Shown here piece after piece: positions 9,466 through 18,459 of a stretch of DNA of 64,000 bases (positions are counted from its first letter, which is position 1; each line of letters starts with the position of its first letter). A program made the position numbers and the translations under genes. The stretch comes from Bog-159 sp049511415 (GTDB lineage Bacteria; Acidobacteriota; Terriglobia; Bryobacterales; Bryobacteraceae), in the NCBI GenBank assembly GCA_049511415.1, contig JBEKYC010000005.1:1-64000 (forward strand), in the 5' to 3' direction. Below the pieces are notes generated by a model, which was not told the origin of the DNA, did no database searches, and saw only the letters and a list, made by a program, of their open reading frames with translations.

Positions 9466-10664
9466 TGTCGGCGCCACAAGTGCTCCTGATCGGCGGCGGC
9501 ATGATCGCGCACGATCAACTTCTGCCCTCGCTTTATCAGATCCAGCGGCAGGGCCGCATCGGCGCGATCGCGGTATGCGCGTCGCGATTCAGCACGGTGC
9601 GCGATTTGGCCCGGGCCGAAGCTTTACAGCGGGCGTTTCCCGGCCAGACTTTTCAGGCGTATCCCGATTGCGAAGGCCCGACGCGGCCGGATTTGTTTCG
9701 AGAGGCTTTGGCACCGCTGCCGCCGCGGCAGATCGTGGTGGTGGCGGTGCCAGACCAGCAGCATTACCAGGTGGTGATGGCGGCGCTCGAATGCAATCAG
9801 CATGTGCTGTCCGTTAAACCGCTGGCGCTGGAATCGCGGCATGCGGCGGCAATCGAGAGAGCGGCGCGCGCACGCGAGTTGTTGGTAGCCGTGGAGTATC
9901 ACAAGCGCTTTGACGATCGCAGCCTGATGGCGCGCCGCGCATACCGCGAAGGTATGTTCGGTGAGTTCCGTCTCGGGAACGCGCGGCTATTTGAGAAATG
10001 GTATTACCGGCACTCTAATTTTCAGAACTGGATGACCGCGGAAAACTCCGACGCTTTCACTTACATCGGTTGCCACTATGTGGACTTGGTGCACTTCATC
10101 ACCGGTCTTCGGCCGGCTGCCGTCAGCGTATATGGCGTGCGCGACCGGTTTCCCAACGGTAGGGAAGGCTTCCTATGGACGGATGCGCGCGTGATCTGGG
10201 ACAACGGAGCGTGTCTCAATGTGCAGAACGGACTTGGTTTTCCGGACGATGCGCCGGGCACCAACACGCAGGGGCTTACGCTGTATTGCAGCGGGAACGA
10301 TAAGGGCGCGCTGATCGAACACTCGGATCAGTATCGCGGTTTGAAGCACGCATACGTGAGACAGCCGGGCGGCGCGGGGGCGACGATTTATGCGGAGCCT
10401 AGCCCGGATTACTTTCAGTACCTGGATCTTGGGGGCGGCGGTCTCACCCCGGTCGGATATGGCTACCGATCCGTTGACGCGATTGTCTCCGCGATGCTGC
10501 GCATCGAGGCTGCGCCGGAAGGCCGGCGGCTTGAGTTGCTGGAGGAGATTGATTGCGCTGGGCTGATCGCGACGCCTGGCAACAGCAGCTACAACGAGGC
10601 CGTGATCGAAGCGGGGCGGCGGTCGATTTTGGATGGGGGCAGGGAGGTCGGAATCGCGATATGA
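9465..10664 (+). CDS. Gfo/Idh/MocA-family oxidoreductase, cytoplasmic
   Basis: A 399-residue NAD(P)-binding oxidoreductase without signal peptide. The N-terminal Rossmann segment is VLLIGGGMIAHDQLLPSL. The family E-K-P region is changed to HVLSVKPLALES (Val in place of Glu), and EYHKRFDDRSL follows as in inositol/sugar dehydrogenase relatives. The ATG overlaps the stop of the aminotransferase (TGATG), and its own TGA overlaps the start of the tannase gene. A dehydrogenase directly coupled to an aminotransferase recalls pathways in which a sugar hydroxyl is oxidised to a ketone and then aminated, but that is inference. The substrate is unknown. Confidence 0.88.
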   Translation: MSAPQVLLIGGGMIAHDQLLPSLYQIQRQGRIGAIAVCASRFSTVRDLARAEALQRAFPGQTFQAYPDCEGPTRPDLFREALAPLPPRQIVVVAVPDQQHYQVVMAALECNQHVLSVKPLALESRHAAAIERAARARELLVAVEYHKRFDDRSLMARRAYREGMFGEFRLGNARLFEKWYYRHSNFQNWMTAENSDAFTYIGCHYVDLVHFITGLRPAAVSVYGVRDRFPNGREGFLWTDARVIWDNGACLNVQNGLGFPDDAPGTNTQGLTLYCSGNDKGALIEHSDQYRGLKHAYVRQPGGAGATIYAEPSPDYFQYLDLGGGGLTPVGYGYRSVDAIVSAMLRIEAAPEGRRLELLEEIDCAGLIATPGNSSYNEAVIEAGRRSILDGGREVGIAI

Positions 10665-12253
10665 TGTCGCTACGTATGCGCACTCTTGGACTGACTCTGT
10701 GTGTCTTCGTGGCTGCGCTGCCGGCAGCCGCGGCGAATTGTGAAAGCCTTGCCGGCGCCAGACTGCCGGACACCTCGATTACTGTCGCGCAGGCGGTGCC
10801 GGCCGGCCTGTTTACGCCTCCATATGGCGGACCGATCGACAAGATGCCGGCGTTCTGCCGCGTAGCGGGCGTGATTACACCTACGGCCGATTCCTACATC
10901 CGCTTCGAAGTCTGGATGCCGGCGTCGGATTGGAACGGCAAACTTCTGGGCGTGGGCAATGGGGGCTTTGCCGGTTCCATCGGATTTGGGTCGATGGGTG
11001 GGAATCTTAAACGCGGTTATGCCACCGCGGGCACGGATACCGGGCACGAAGCCGATGGCGAGGACGCCAGTTGGGCCTTCCACCATCCGGAAAAAGTAGC
11101 TGACTTCGGCTATCGCGCGCTGCATCTGACCACGGTGAACGCGAAGAGCCTGATGCAGGCGTTCTACGGGCAGCCGGCGCAACATTCCTACTTCGATAGC
11201 TGTTCCGACGGCGGCCGGGAAGCCTTGATGGAGGCGCAGCGTTTTCCGGCCGATTACGACGGCATTCTGGCCGGGGCGCCCGCGAACTTCTGGACACACA
11301 TGTTGGCGTCGGGCTTGGATATCAGCAAGAGCATCTACTCCAATCCCGCGGGTTACATTCCGAGTATTAAGTTTCCGGCGATCAGCGCCGCGGTGTTGGC
11401 TGCCTGCGATGCGCAGGACGGCGTAAAGGATGGCATCATCAACGATCCCTCGCGCTGCCATTTCGATCCGGCTACGATGCTCTGCAAGGGTCCGGACGCG
11501 CGCACTTGTCTGACCGCGCCACAGGTCGCCACGCTGAAGAAATTATATGCCGGCGGTCGGAATTCCAAGGGCGCGGCGATTTTTCCCGGCTATTCGCCCG
11601 GGGCGGAGGAGGGACGCGGGGGCTGGGTGCCTTGGATCATCGGCAACGGACCGGGCGGCAGCAGCGGTTCGGTTTACACCGAGAATTACTTCCGCTATAT
11701 GGTCTTCGAGGATCCCGTTTGGAACGCACTTACCGCCGATGTTGACGTAGCCTTGCAGACAGCCGACGAGAAAACCGCGCACGCCTTGAATTCCGTGGAT
11801 ACCGACCTGCACGCGTTTCAGGAGCGAGACGGAAAGTTGATTCTGTATCACGGGTGGAACGACCCCGCTATATCACCCGCCAATACCATCAATTATTACA
11901 ACGGCGTATTGCACGCGATGGGCCGGGAAAATGCTGAAGGCTTTGTTCGCCTTTACATGGTTCCGGGTATGCAGCATTGCATCGGTGGTCCCGGCCCTAG
12001 CTGGTTCGGACAACTTGGCACGACCACCGCCAAGGGCCCGGAGCATGGTATTTACGATGCGCTGGAGCAATGGGTCGAAAAGGGCGTAGCGCCAGGACCT
12101 ATTGTGGCGACACAGTACGCGGATGACAACCCCGGGAAGGCGGTCAAGATGACACGTCCGCTATGCTCCTACCCGCAAATGGCCGTATACAAAGGTTCGG
12201 GCGACACGAGTGACTCGGCGAACTTCGAGTGCCGTATAACTCCGAACAATTAA
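10661..12253 (+). CDS. Tannase/feruloyl esterase family protein, secreted
   Basis: A serine esterase of the tannase/feruloyl esterase family, which releases phenolic acids from plant polymers or tannins. After a signal peptide (LTLCVFVAALPAAAA) the CS-D-HC catalytic signature is complete: Cys-Ser in YFDSCSDGGREAL, Asp in YHGWNDPAIS and His-Cys in PGMQHCIGGPG. In this family a disulfide between the two Cys holds Ser and His together. Total length is about 530 residues. The start was placed at the ATG overlapping the previous stop (ATGA); a second ATG follows at once. It ends the coupled three-gene set that begins at 8080. Confidence 0.92.
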   Translation: MMSLRMRTLGLTLCVFVAALPAAAANCESLAGARLPDTSITVAQAVPAGLFTPPYGGPIDKMPAFCRVAGVITPTADSYIRFEVWMPASDWNGKLLGVGNGGFAGSIGFGSMGGNLKRGYATAGTDTGHEADGEDASWAFHHPEKVADFGYRALHLTTVNAKSLMQAFYGQPAQHSYFDSCSDGGREALMEAQRFPADYDGILAGAPANFWTHMLASGLDISKSIYSNPAGYIPSIKFPAISAAVLAACDAQDGVKDGIINDPSRCHFDPATMLCKGPDARTCLTAPQVATLKKLYAGGRNSKGAAIFPGYSPGAEEGRGGWVPWIIGNGPGGSSGSVYTENYFRYMVFEDPVWNALTADVDVALQTADEKTAHALNSVDTDLHAFQERDGKLILYHGWNDPAISPANTINYYNGVLHAMGRENAEGFVRLYMVPGMQHCIGGPGPSWFGQLGTTTAKGPEHGIYDALEQWVEKGVAPGPIVATQYADDNPGKAVKMTRPLCSYPQMAVYKGSGDTSDSANFECRITPNN

Positions 12254-12327
12254 AGTTAATTTACCTTCTAGGGTGGTTGGAACTCCGTCTGCTATGCTCA
12301 CGTCAGTGGAGCACAGAGGCTCAGGCC

Positions 12328-14319
12328 ATGGCTATTGAAAACAAACAGAAGTTACTCATAAAGATCTTATTTGCCGCAACACTCCCCCTTGTGTCCGTGT
12401 TGCCGATACGCGCACAAGACCCGCCCACGCGGGTGGCGGATTTGAACCTGATCACCAACAACGTATCCATGCAGCCCGCTGGGGCGGACGACTGGTCGCC
12501 GGCTGTGATCAATCGTCCATTCACCACCGGCGATTACTTATGGGCGGATACGAACTCGAGCGCCGAGCTGCATTTGAATAACGCGGTGGTGCGCATCGGC
12601 CCGATGACCAGCCTTGGATTCTTGAACCTGGACGATCGCTTGGCGCAACTTCGTTTCGCCCAAGGCGAACTGATCCTGCACGTGCGCCGGTTGCGGGGAG
12701 ACGAAAGCTTCGAAGTGGATACGCCGAGCGCGGCCATTACCATTTTGCGGGAGGGTGAATACCGCTTTAACGTGGATCCCGATGCCGGGACGACGTGGGT
12801 GGTAGTGCGCTCCGGCGCGGCGGAGATCACCGGCGGAGGACAGGCCTTCACTTTAGCCGCAGGCAACAGTGCGCAACTCAGCGGCGCCAATCCACTTTCG
12901 TACAACGTGCAATACGCGCCGCCTACGGACTGGTTCGAACGCTGGGCTGACGACCGGCAGGCACATGAACTGTCGCTCCGTTCGGCGCACTATCTGCCGC
13001 CGGATGTGATCGGATATGAGGAGTTGGACAGCCACGGCACTTGGCGCGATACACCGGGTTACGGCGCGGTCTGGTATCCGACGGTGGATGCCGGATGGGC
13101 GCCCTACCGCTTCGGCCATTGGGCCTGGATTGAGCCGTGGGGCTGGACTTGGGTGGATGATGCATCGTGGGGCTTCGCGCCCAGCCATTACGGCCGCTGG
13201 GCGTACATCGGCAGCGGGTGGGGCTGGATACCGGGTCCGGTGGCCATCGTTGCGGGTGGGCCTCCGGCCATGCAGACGGTTTGGGCGCCGGCGCTGGTGG
13301 CTTTCATTGGCGGCGGAGGGTGGGGCGCTTCGCTGTCTTTCGGCGGACCGGCGGTTGGTTGGGTGCCGCTCGGCCCAGGCGAAATGTATACGCCGGCCTA
13401 TCAAGTGAGTCAGAATTACTTCCGCACCGTGAATGTTAGCAACACGACGGTAGTCAACAATGTCAATATTACGAACGTATATAACACGGTCTATGTCAAC
13501 AAGACAGTCAATAACATTGCCGTAAATCAGCGCTTCGCCAACATAGCCGCGCCGAATGCGGTAACGGCCATGCCGCAGAATGCCTTTGCATCGGGCCGCC
13601 CCGCGACGCAGGCGGGCATTTCCGTTCCGCGAAATCAGGCGATGCAACTGCAGCCTGGGAGCTTGACGGTCGCGCCTCAGGTGGCGCCAGTCCGGCAGGC
13701 GCTCACGCCGATGGCGGGAAGCCGTCCGGCGATGCGTCCCCCGGCCCGGACGGTCAGCATGCCGGTGGTAGCCAAGGTCGCGCCGCCGGCTCCTCCGGTT
13801 TCTTTCGCGGCTAAGCAATCCGTGCTGCAACAAAATGCCGGGCGTCCCCTGAATATGCAAGCCGTCCGTCAGATTGCTCCCACGCAGGCCGTGAGCGCCG
13901 CGCCGACAGTTCGCGTGGCCCCGCCGGCTCGGCAGGTTACGCCGGCGGTTAGCGCTGCGCCGCCCGCGTCGCCGATCAGGACGCCGAACCCGCCCAGCAC
14001 ACCCAATCAGGCTCCATATCGCCCGCCGCAGCCGCCACCGGCGGCAGCGCAACCGGCGGCGCCATACCGGCCGCCGCAGCCGCCACCCGCGCAAACACAG
14101 CCGGCTGCTCCGTACCGGCCGCCGGCGCAAGCGCAGCCGACCGCCCCACCGGCAACAACCAGCCGGCCCGAGCCGGGCAGGCCGTCTCCGCCGCCAAAAT
14201 CCGTGGAGCCACCTAAAGAACCGAACGAAAAAGTGAAGCCGGGTGAAAAACCCAAGGCCGGAGCGAAGCCGAAATCGGAGGAGAAACCCGAGAAGCCTGA
14301 GAAAGAAAAAGAGCAGTAA
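12328..14319 (+). CDS. FecR-domain and DUF6600-type secreted protein with Pro/Lys-rich tail
   Basis: A 663-residue secreted protein. A signal peptide ends near PIRAQ. Residues about 60-190 form a FecR-like beta-helical domain (FTTGDYLWADTNSSAELHL, then RLRGDESFEVDTPSAAITI). Residues about 230-330 hold the Trp/Gly-rich DUF6600 repeats (GTWRDTPGYGAVWYP, GHWAWIEPWGWTWVDD, YGRWAYIGSGWGW). An Asn/Val-rich stretch follows, then a proline-rich low-complexity tail with three PYRPPQPPP-like repeats and a final Lys/Glu-rich end. It looks like an envelope-anchored or matrix protein, but its function is unknown. The ATG at 12328 was chosen because it begins a normal signal peptide; the upstream reading frame overlaps the tannase gene. 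Confidence 0.85.
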   Translation: MAIENKQKLLIKILFAATLPLVSVLPIRAQDPPTRVADLNLITNNVSMQPAGADDWSPAVINRPFTTGDYLWADTNSSAELHLNNAVVRIGPMTSLGFLNLDDRLAQLRFAQGELILHVRRLRGDESFEVDTPSAAITILREGEYRFNVDPDAGTTWVVVRSGAAEITGGGQAFTLAAGNSAQLSGANPLSYNVQYAPPTDWFERWADDRQAHELSLRSAHYLPPDVIGYEELDSHGTWRDTPGYGAVWYPTVDAGWAPYRFGHWAWIEPWGWTWVDDASWGFAPSHYGRWAYIGSGWGWIPGPVAIVAGGPPAMQTVWAPALVAFIGGGGWGASLSFGGPAVGWVPLGPGEMYTPAYQVSQNYFRTVNVSNTTVVNNVNITNVYNTVYVNKTVNNIAVNQRFANIAAPNAVTAMPQNAFASGRPATQAGISVPRNQAMQLQPGSLTVAPQVAPVRQALTPMAGSRPAMRPPARTVSMPVVAKVAPPAPPVSFAAKQSVLQQNAGRPLNMQAVRQIAPTQAVSAAPTVRVAPPARQVTPAVSAAPPASPIRTPNPPSTPNQAPYRPPQPPPAAAQPAAPYRPPQPPPAQTQPAAPYRPPAQAQPTAPPATTSRPEPGRPSPPPKSVEPPKEPNEKVKPGEKPKAGAKPKSEEKPEKPEKEKEQ

Positions 14320-14345
14320 CGTTTCGCATTAAGTCCTTTGGCGCC

Positions 14346-14374
14346 GGGATCCGGCCGTATGCGTTCCGGATCCC
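14346..14374 (+). terminator. Hairpin downstream of the FecR/DUF6600 gene
   Basis: GGGATCCGG and CCGGATCCC are perfect inverted 9-bp arms around an 11-nt loop. Flanking GGCGC and GCGCC extend the stem with one bulged base. It sits 27 nt after the stop codon. There is no long T-run after it, so it may work with Rho or as a 3' stabiliser rather than as a classic intrinsic terminator. Confidence 0.55.
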
Positions 14375-14440
14375 GCGCCCGCATTAACTTTGGATGCCAT
14401 TGATCGGGTCCGTCTGACGGCATACCATGACTTCACGGCC

Positions 14441-14671
14441 ATGAATGAATTGCGGATCTATCTGGAGATGTTGCTCCGCCACACATGCAGCTCAGAGCGC
14501 GACGACTGTTCTGAGTGCCGGCGTCTCGCAAGCATCTACCAGTTCATGCAGACAGAAATTTTTTCGACGGTAATCTATACAGAGGCCATCATGCCTGTCC
14601 GGCAGCCGGCAGCGCCTGTGTCGAGACCGGTGAATTGCGCCGGTGCAGGTCCCAGGCGGTCCGACGCCTAA
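14441..14671 (+). CDS. Small Cys-containing protein of unknown function
   Basis: A 76-residue reading frame starting MNELRIYLEMLLRHTC, with a cysteine cluster HTCSSERDDCSEC (C-x6-C-x2-C) followed by an amphipathic helix-like stretch and a Pro/Arg-rich tail. The Cys spacing could bind zinc. It resembles small conserved acidobacterial proteins as I recall them, but I cannot name a family. An in-frame ATG at 14390 would add 17 residues. It stands between a terminator-like hairpin and the convergent yqgE-like gene, whose end it overlaps by a few bases. Confidence 0.5.
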   Translation: MNELRIYLEMLLRHTCSSERDDCSECRRLASIYQFMQTEIFSTVIYTEAIMPVRQPAAPVSRPVNCAGAGPRRSDA

Positions 14672-15291
14672 TTTACTGGGCCGTGAGCGGCACTCGCGAC
14701 GTGCACTTCGGTCTCGCGAATGAGCCGCGCCCACAGCGAGTCGGGGTCGGAATCGAACACGGATGCCGCGGTGCCTTGGAAAATGTACCACGCCCCCAAC
14801 TCCAATTCATGTTCCAATTGTGGTCCGGTCCAACCCGCGTATCCCGCGTATACATGCATGTGATCGGACTCGACTGCCGTAGTGAAGGCCTGCTCCAGAT
14901 CCGCTTTATTGGACAGCAAAAAGACGTCCCCCAGTACGCGGGCCGCCTCGCCGGACTGCTTGTGCGTGCGCAAGAGCACCAGCACGTCGGTCTGGCTAAC
15001 CGGCCCGCCGGAATAAACCGTATCGGTCCGGTTCTTGGCGCCGGCTACATTGTCCAGCACCTTCGAGATCAGAATCTTTGAACGGCGGTTGATAATGAGT
15101 CCGACCACGCCATCGCTATCGTATTGAACTAAGAGCACGACGGTTTTCGCAAAGTTAGGGTCAGGTAAATCCCTGGCAGCCACAAGCAACTTGCCCAGCT
15201 CCAAGTCGGACGATCGAGTGGACTGGCCAGCCATCGGGCGCACGGCGATCTGCGGGCTCAAAAACACAGCTACAAGCAGCAGCCATCGCAT
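14668..15291 (-). CDS. YqgE/AlgH (UPF0301) family protein with an apparent signal peptide
   Basis: The protein matches the YqgE/AlgH family: the conserved LGKLLVAARDLPDPNFAKTV near the N-terminus, VVLLVQYDSDGVVGLIINR, the SGGPV motif, and the glycine/tryptophan segment VYAGYAGWTGPQLEHEL. Family members are usually cytoplasmic and of uncertain role. Here the domain is preceded by MRWLLLVAVFLSPQIAV, a hydrophobic stretch that looks like a signal peptide or membrane anchor. The start at 15291 was chosen because it places this stretch at the N-terminus; a longer frame begins at 15336. Confidence 0.88.
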   Translation of the reverse strand: MRWLLLVAVFLSPQIAVRPMAGQSTRSSDLELGKLLVAARDLPDPNFAKTVVLLVQYDSDGVVGLIINRRSKILISKVLDNVAGAKNRTDTVYSGGPVSQTDVLVLLRTHKQSGEAARVLGDVFLLSNKADLEQAFTTAVESDHMHVYAGYAGWTGPQLEHELELGAWYIFQGTAASVFDSDPDSLWARLIRETEVHVASAAHGPVN

Positions 15292-15361
15292 GCCTTCAAT
15301 TCTACGCCGAACCGCCAAACGGCGCACGGGAGACAAGTTTCACTGTATTTACACATTAGGG

Positions 15362-15391
15362 TTGACTCCAGGGGCATGCGTTCAGCATACT
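15362..15391 (+). promoter_or_regulatory. Sigma-70-like promoter candidate
   Basis: TTGACT (15362-15367) and CATACT (15386-15391) are separated by 18 bp and lie about 75 bp upstream of the secreted-protein start at 15465. A strong AAAGGAGA ribosome-binding site at 15447-15453 follows. Confidence 0.45.
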
Positions 15392-15464
15392 AAACAGGAC
15401 CGGCTTCGGATACTGTCTGTGCGCGAAATCGTGTTCTGGCGCCGGCAAAGGAGATTTTCATCAA

Positions 15465-16025
15465 ATGCGAAGTTACCGTTTGTACGCTTTCTCACTGATT
15501 TCCGCCGGATTCCTGGCTGTCGCATCCGCTTCGCCCGCATTGGCCGAGGACAAACCCGTCGACGTATCAGCGACTGCGCGTGGGATTTCGATGCCCAGTC
15601 CGACACATGCCTCGCCTTCGCCCGATAATGCCTATGGTGGATTGGCGATGACCATCGTCGCGATCGGTGAAGAGACCTCAGGGGTGCCTTGCGGGCAATG
15701 CGTCCCAACCGCTGGGGGCAATAACATTGGGCTCCCATGGCCGGTTTTCACGCTGGAACAGGGCGAGACTATGTCGGTGTCGACATGGTTCGCGTCTTCG
15801 ACGTATACCGGCCCTTGCACCGTCGGCCTGCTCTTGAAGAACAGCGGCACGATCGTGGCTAGCGGATCGTATCCGTGGCCGGGTGGCTGCGAGGCCGGCT
15901 ATCTATACGGCGTAATATTCACGGTTCCGGTTCCGACGAAGACGGGCTTTACCCAAGTCATCGGTCAGATCGCTGGTGGCGGGACCAACAAGTCCGGCAC
16001 GGTTAGCTTCATCGACGTGCAATAG
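15465..16025 (+). CDS. Secreted protein of unknown function
   Basis: A 186-residue protein with a clear signal peptide (hydrophobic core then ASPALAE). The mature part is rich in Gly, Ser, Thr and Val, with four cysteines (CGQC, TGPC, PGGC) that could form disulfides. The composition suggests a small all-beta extracellular protein. I do not recognise a family. It is a single-gene unit: an upstream promoter-like pair, a strong AAAGGAGA ribosome-binding site and a hairpin after the stop frame it. Confidence 0.7.
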   Translation: MRSYRLYAFSLISAGFLAVASASPALAEDKPVDVSATARGISMPSPTHASPSPDNAYGGLAMTIVAIGEETSGVPCGQCVPTAGGNNIGLPWPVFTLEQGETMSVSTWFASSTYTGPCTVGLLLKNSGTIVASGSYPWPGGCEAGYLYGVIFTVPVPTKTGFTQVIGQIAGGGTNKSGTVSFIDVQ

Positions 16026-16033
16026 ATGCTACC

Positions 16034-16063
16034 GGGGCCGCCAGTTATGCCCGCAGCGGCCCC
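16034..16063. terminator. Bidirectional terminator hairpin between convergent genes
   Basis: GGGGCCGC (16034-16041) and GCGGCCCC (16056-16063) form a perfect 8-bp stem with a 14-nt loop. It lies between the stops of the plus-strand secreted-protein gene and the minus-strand ABC exporter. It is followed by GTTCT only, so the T-tract is weak. Confidence 0.6.
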
Positions 16064-16069
16064 GTTCTC

Positions 16070-17809
16070 CTAGATCGTCTCCAGTTCTTCTTCCAACATC
16101 TGCTTCTGCGACAGTGCTGCGTAGTATCCGCCGGCGGATGCCAGTTGGCTGTGGGTTCCCTGTTCCACGATACGTCCGTGGTTCAGGACCACGATGCAGT
16201 CGGCTTGGCGCACAGTGGAGACGCGATGGGAAATCAGGATCACCGTGCGGCCGCGCATCACCGCCGACAGGCCCTGAAGGATTCGCTCTTCTGTAAGGGT
16301 ATCGACACTCGAGAGCGCATCGTCAAGAATAAGGATGCGGGGATCGCGTAGAATCGCGCGCGCGATGGCGGTGCGCTGCTTTTGGCCTCCCGAGAGCGTA
16401 ATGCCGCGCTCGCCGACTACGGTTTCATATCCGCGTGGAAACGACTCGATATCAGCCGCGAGTCCGGCCAACTCGGCCGCACGGCGGATCTCATCCGGCG
16501 TAGCGCTTTCCACGCCAAAGGCGATGTTCGCCGCGATGGTGGCGCTGAAGAGAAACGTCTCCTGCGGAACGAAGCCAATGTGACGGCGCAGTTCAGCGGG
16601 GGAAAGATCGCGCAGATCAATGCCATCCAGCAGGACGCACCCGGCGGTCGGATCCATCAGGCGCGGCACGAGGTTTACCAATGTGCTCTTTCCAGCGCCA
16701 GTATGCCCAACCACCGCGAGGGTTATGCCTGCCTGGATGGACAACTCGATGCCGTCGAGGGCGGAGCCGGCCGGGTGAATCACTGAAACCTTGCGAAACT
16801 CGATCTCCCCGCGCAGGTGGCGCAGAGGAACGGGCCGGAGGGGCGCAGCGATAGTCGGCTGCTCCTGAAAGATCTGGTTGATGCGCTGTAACGAGGCGCT
16901 GCCCCGCTGCATGAGATTGACGACCCACCCCAGCGCAATCATGGGCCAAACCAGGATTCCCATGTAAGTGTTAAACATTACGAAGCTGCCGAGCGAGATC
17001 TTGTGCGTCAGAACTTGGCCGCCGCCATACCAAAGCACGGTCAGAAACGTGAGACCGATCAGGGTTTCGAGCAGCGGCTGGAAAACGCCGGAGAGCCGCA
17101 CGAGCCGGATATTTTCGGCGATGTAGGCGCGATTCAATTCTTCGAAGCGTCGCACTTCGGCCTGCTCCTGCACGAAGGCGCGCACCATGCGCACGCCCGC
17201 CAGGTTTTCCTGCACACGGCTGCTGATATCGGAGAACATCGCCTGGATGCGTTCGAAACGCGAATGGATGGCGCGCCCGAAAAAGATCACGGCAAGGCTT
17301 ACCAGCGGCGCGGGCAGGATGGCGAGCAGCGCCAGCCGCCAATCGACGGTGACCATGATGACGATCGCGAGCAGGAAGGTGAGGCTGGTCTCGGTCCAAT
17401 ACATGATGCCGGGGCCGAGCATCATGCGCACGGCGTTCAGATCGTTGGTGGCGCGGGCCATGATGTCGCCGGTGCGCACGCGGCCGTAGTAATCGGGCGC
17501 CAGTTCCACCAGATGTCGGAAGAGGTCGTTGCGCAGGTCGTATTCGATATCGCGCGAGATGCCAATAATGATGACGCGCATCCAGTATTGAAACAGGCCC
17601 TTGACGGCGGCGAGCACGACCAGAAGGCCGGCGAAAAGCAGGAGGCGATTCATACCCATGGCGCGGGTCAGCCCGTCGATGGCGGAGCGGATTGCCAGCG
17701 GCTGTATGGCTCCGGCGACGTCCTTGAGCACCAGGGCCCCGAGCCCCAGAGCCAGACCGCGGCGGTAGCGCCACAGGTAAACGCGCACCGTCCTTAGCGA
17801 TTCCCACAT
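16070..17809 (-). CDS. ABC exporter half-transporter (MsbA/MdlB-like)
   Basis: A 579-residue fused permease-ATPase. The N-terminal half has about six membrane helices (type-IV ABC exporter fold). The C-terminal nucleotide-binding domain has Walker A VGHTGAGKST, the Q-loop VPQETFLF, signature LSGGQKQRTAIARA, Walker B ILILDDALSSVD and the H-loop ILISHRVSTV. It should act as a dimer that exports a lipid, drug or peptide using ATP. No substrate-specific neighbour is evident. The same-strand YdcF gene ends about 45 bp upstream of its start, so the block 16070-19020 may be one transcript. Confidence 0.95.
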   Translation of the reverse strand: MWESLRTVRVYLWRYRRGLALGLGALVLKDVAGAIQPLAIRSAIDGLTRAMGMNRLLLFAGLLVVLAAVKGLFQYWMRVIIIGISRDIEYDLRNDLFRHLVELAPDYYGRVRTGDIMARATNDLNAVRMMLGPGIMYWTETSLTFLLAIVIMVTVDWRLALLAILPAPLVSLAVIFFGRAIHSRFERIQAMFSDISSRVQENLAGVRMVRAFVQEQAEVRRFEELNRAYIAENIRLVRLSGVFQPLLETLIGLTFLTVLWYGGGQVLTHKISLGSFVMFNTYMGILVWPMIALGWVVNLMQRGSASLQRINQIFQEQPTIAAPLRPVPLRHLRGEIEFRKVSVIHPAGSALDGIELSIQAGITLAVVGHTGAGKSTLVNLVPRLMDPTAGCVLLDGIDLRDLSPAELRRHIGFVPQETFLFSATIAANIAFGVESATPDEIRRAAELAGLAADIESFPRGYETVVGERGITLSGGQKQRTAIARAILRDPRILILDDALSSVDTLTEERILQGLSAVMRGRTVILISHRVSTVRQADCIVVLNHGRIVEQGTHSQLASAGGYYAALSQKQMLEEELETI

Positions 17810-17853
17810 AGGCTCTTATCGAATCGCCACCAAGTCTTTTAGCAGCCTCATCG

Positions 17854-18456
17854 TTACATCCCGAAGGCGTTAGCAGCGGTCTTCAGCCACTCGATCACGA
17901 ATGTTTTCTGACCTTCGCGATTGCGCCACCAACCATCCGGATGGAAGTACAGGTCCGGAACTGCCACCACGCGCATATCCAGATCCGGCGTCGCAGCCCG
18001 GTAGATGCGGGCGGCGCGCGCGGTATGAAAATCGCTGGTCACTAATAGAAATCGATGCACGCCGCGCCGCCGAAGATCCTCTACGACAGAAACGGACTCC
18101 TCCCGCGTGCTGTGCGCCTCGTTGGGAACGCGGATGAACCAGGTGGCCGGGTAGCCATGTTGGACGGCGAACGGTATAGCCAGATCGCACTCATATTGCC
18201 CGTAAATCAGATGGGGCCCGCTGACCAGAACATTAGGCACGAAGCCACGCTTGACCAGATCCCCCGCGAACAGGATGCGATTCCCGTAGTAGTCACCAGC
18301 CAGGACCACTGCGATATCGGCGGCAGCCGGCCCGTCATCGTGAACCAATAGGCGGCCCAGCGCGGTCATCCACAACGCGCTTGAAACCGACAAAAGACCC
18401 AGCACCGCGGCGACGCAGACGAAGGCTATCAGGAAACGAGAACGGCAGGAGTTCAC
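17854..18456 (-). CDS. YdcF/ElyC (DUF218) family protein
   Basis: A 200-residue protein with one N-terminal membrane helix and a DUF218 domain. Visible are IAVVLAGDYYGNRILFAGDL near the start of the domain, the NEAHSTREES segment that matches the conserved N-T-x-E region, and LLVTSDFHTARAARIYRA (the S-x-x-x-H-x-x-R-A motif). Members are membrane-anchored envelope proteins; E. coli ElyC affects peptidoglycan and lipid-carrier homeostasis. Its role here is inferred only from that family. It lies 3 bp from the membrane protein gene upstream on the same strand. Confidence 0.88.
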   Translation of the reverse strand: MNSCRSRFLIAFVCVAAVLGLLSVSSALWMTALGRLLVHDDGPAAADIAVVLAGDYYGNRILFAGDLVKRGFVPNVLVSGPHLIYGQYECDLAIPFAVQHGYPATWFIRVPNEAHSTREESVSVVEDLRRRGVHRFLLVTSDFHTARAARIYRAATPDLDMRVVAVPDLYFHPDGWWRNREGQKTFVIEWLKTAANAFGM

Positions 18457-18459
18457 GGA

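Noticed and set aside
12853..14130. 425-codon frame antisense to the FecR/DUF6600 gene
   Set aside because: Arg-rich shadow caused by high GC; the plus-strand frame has domains and a signal peptide.
14001..14300. Pro-rich repeats in the DUF6600 protein as possible CRISPR-like or satellite DNA
   Set aside because: They are in-frame coding repeats with variable spacing; no spacer-repeat structure.
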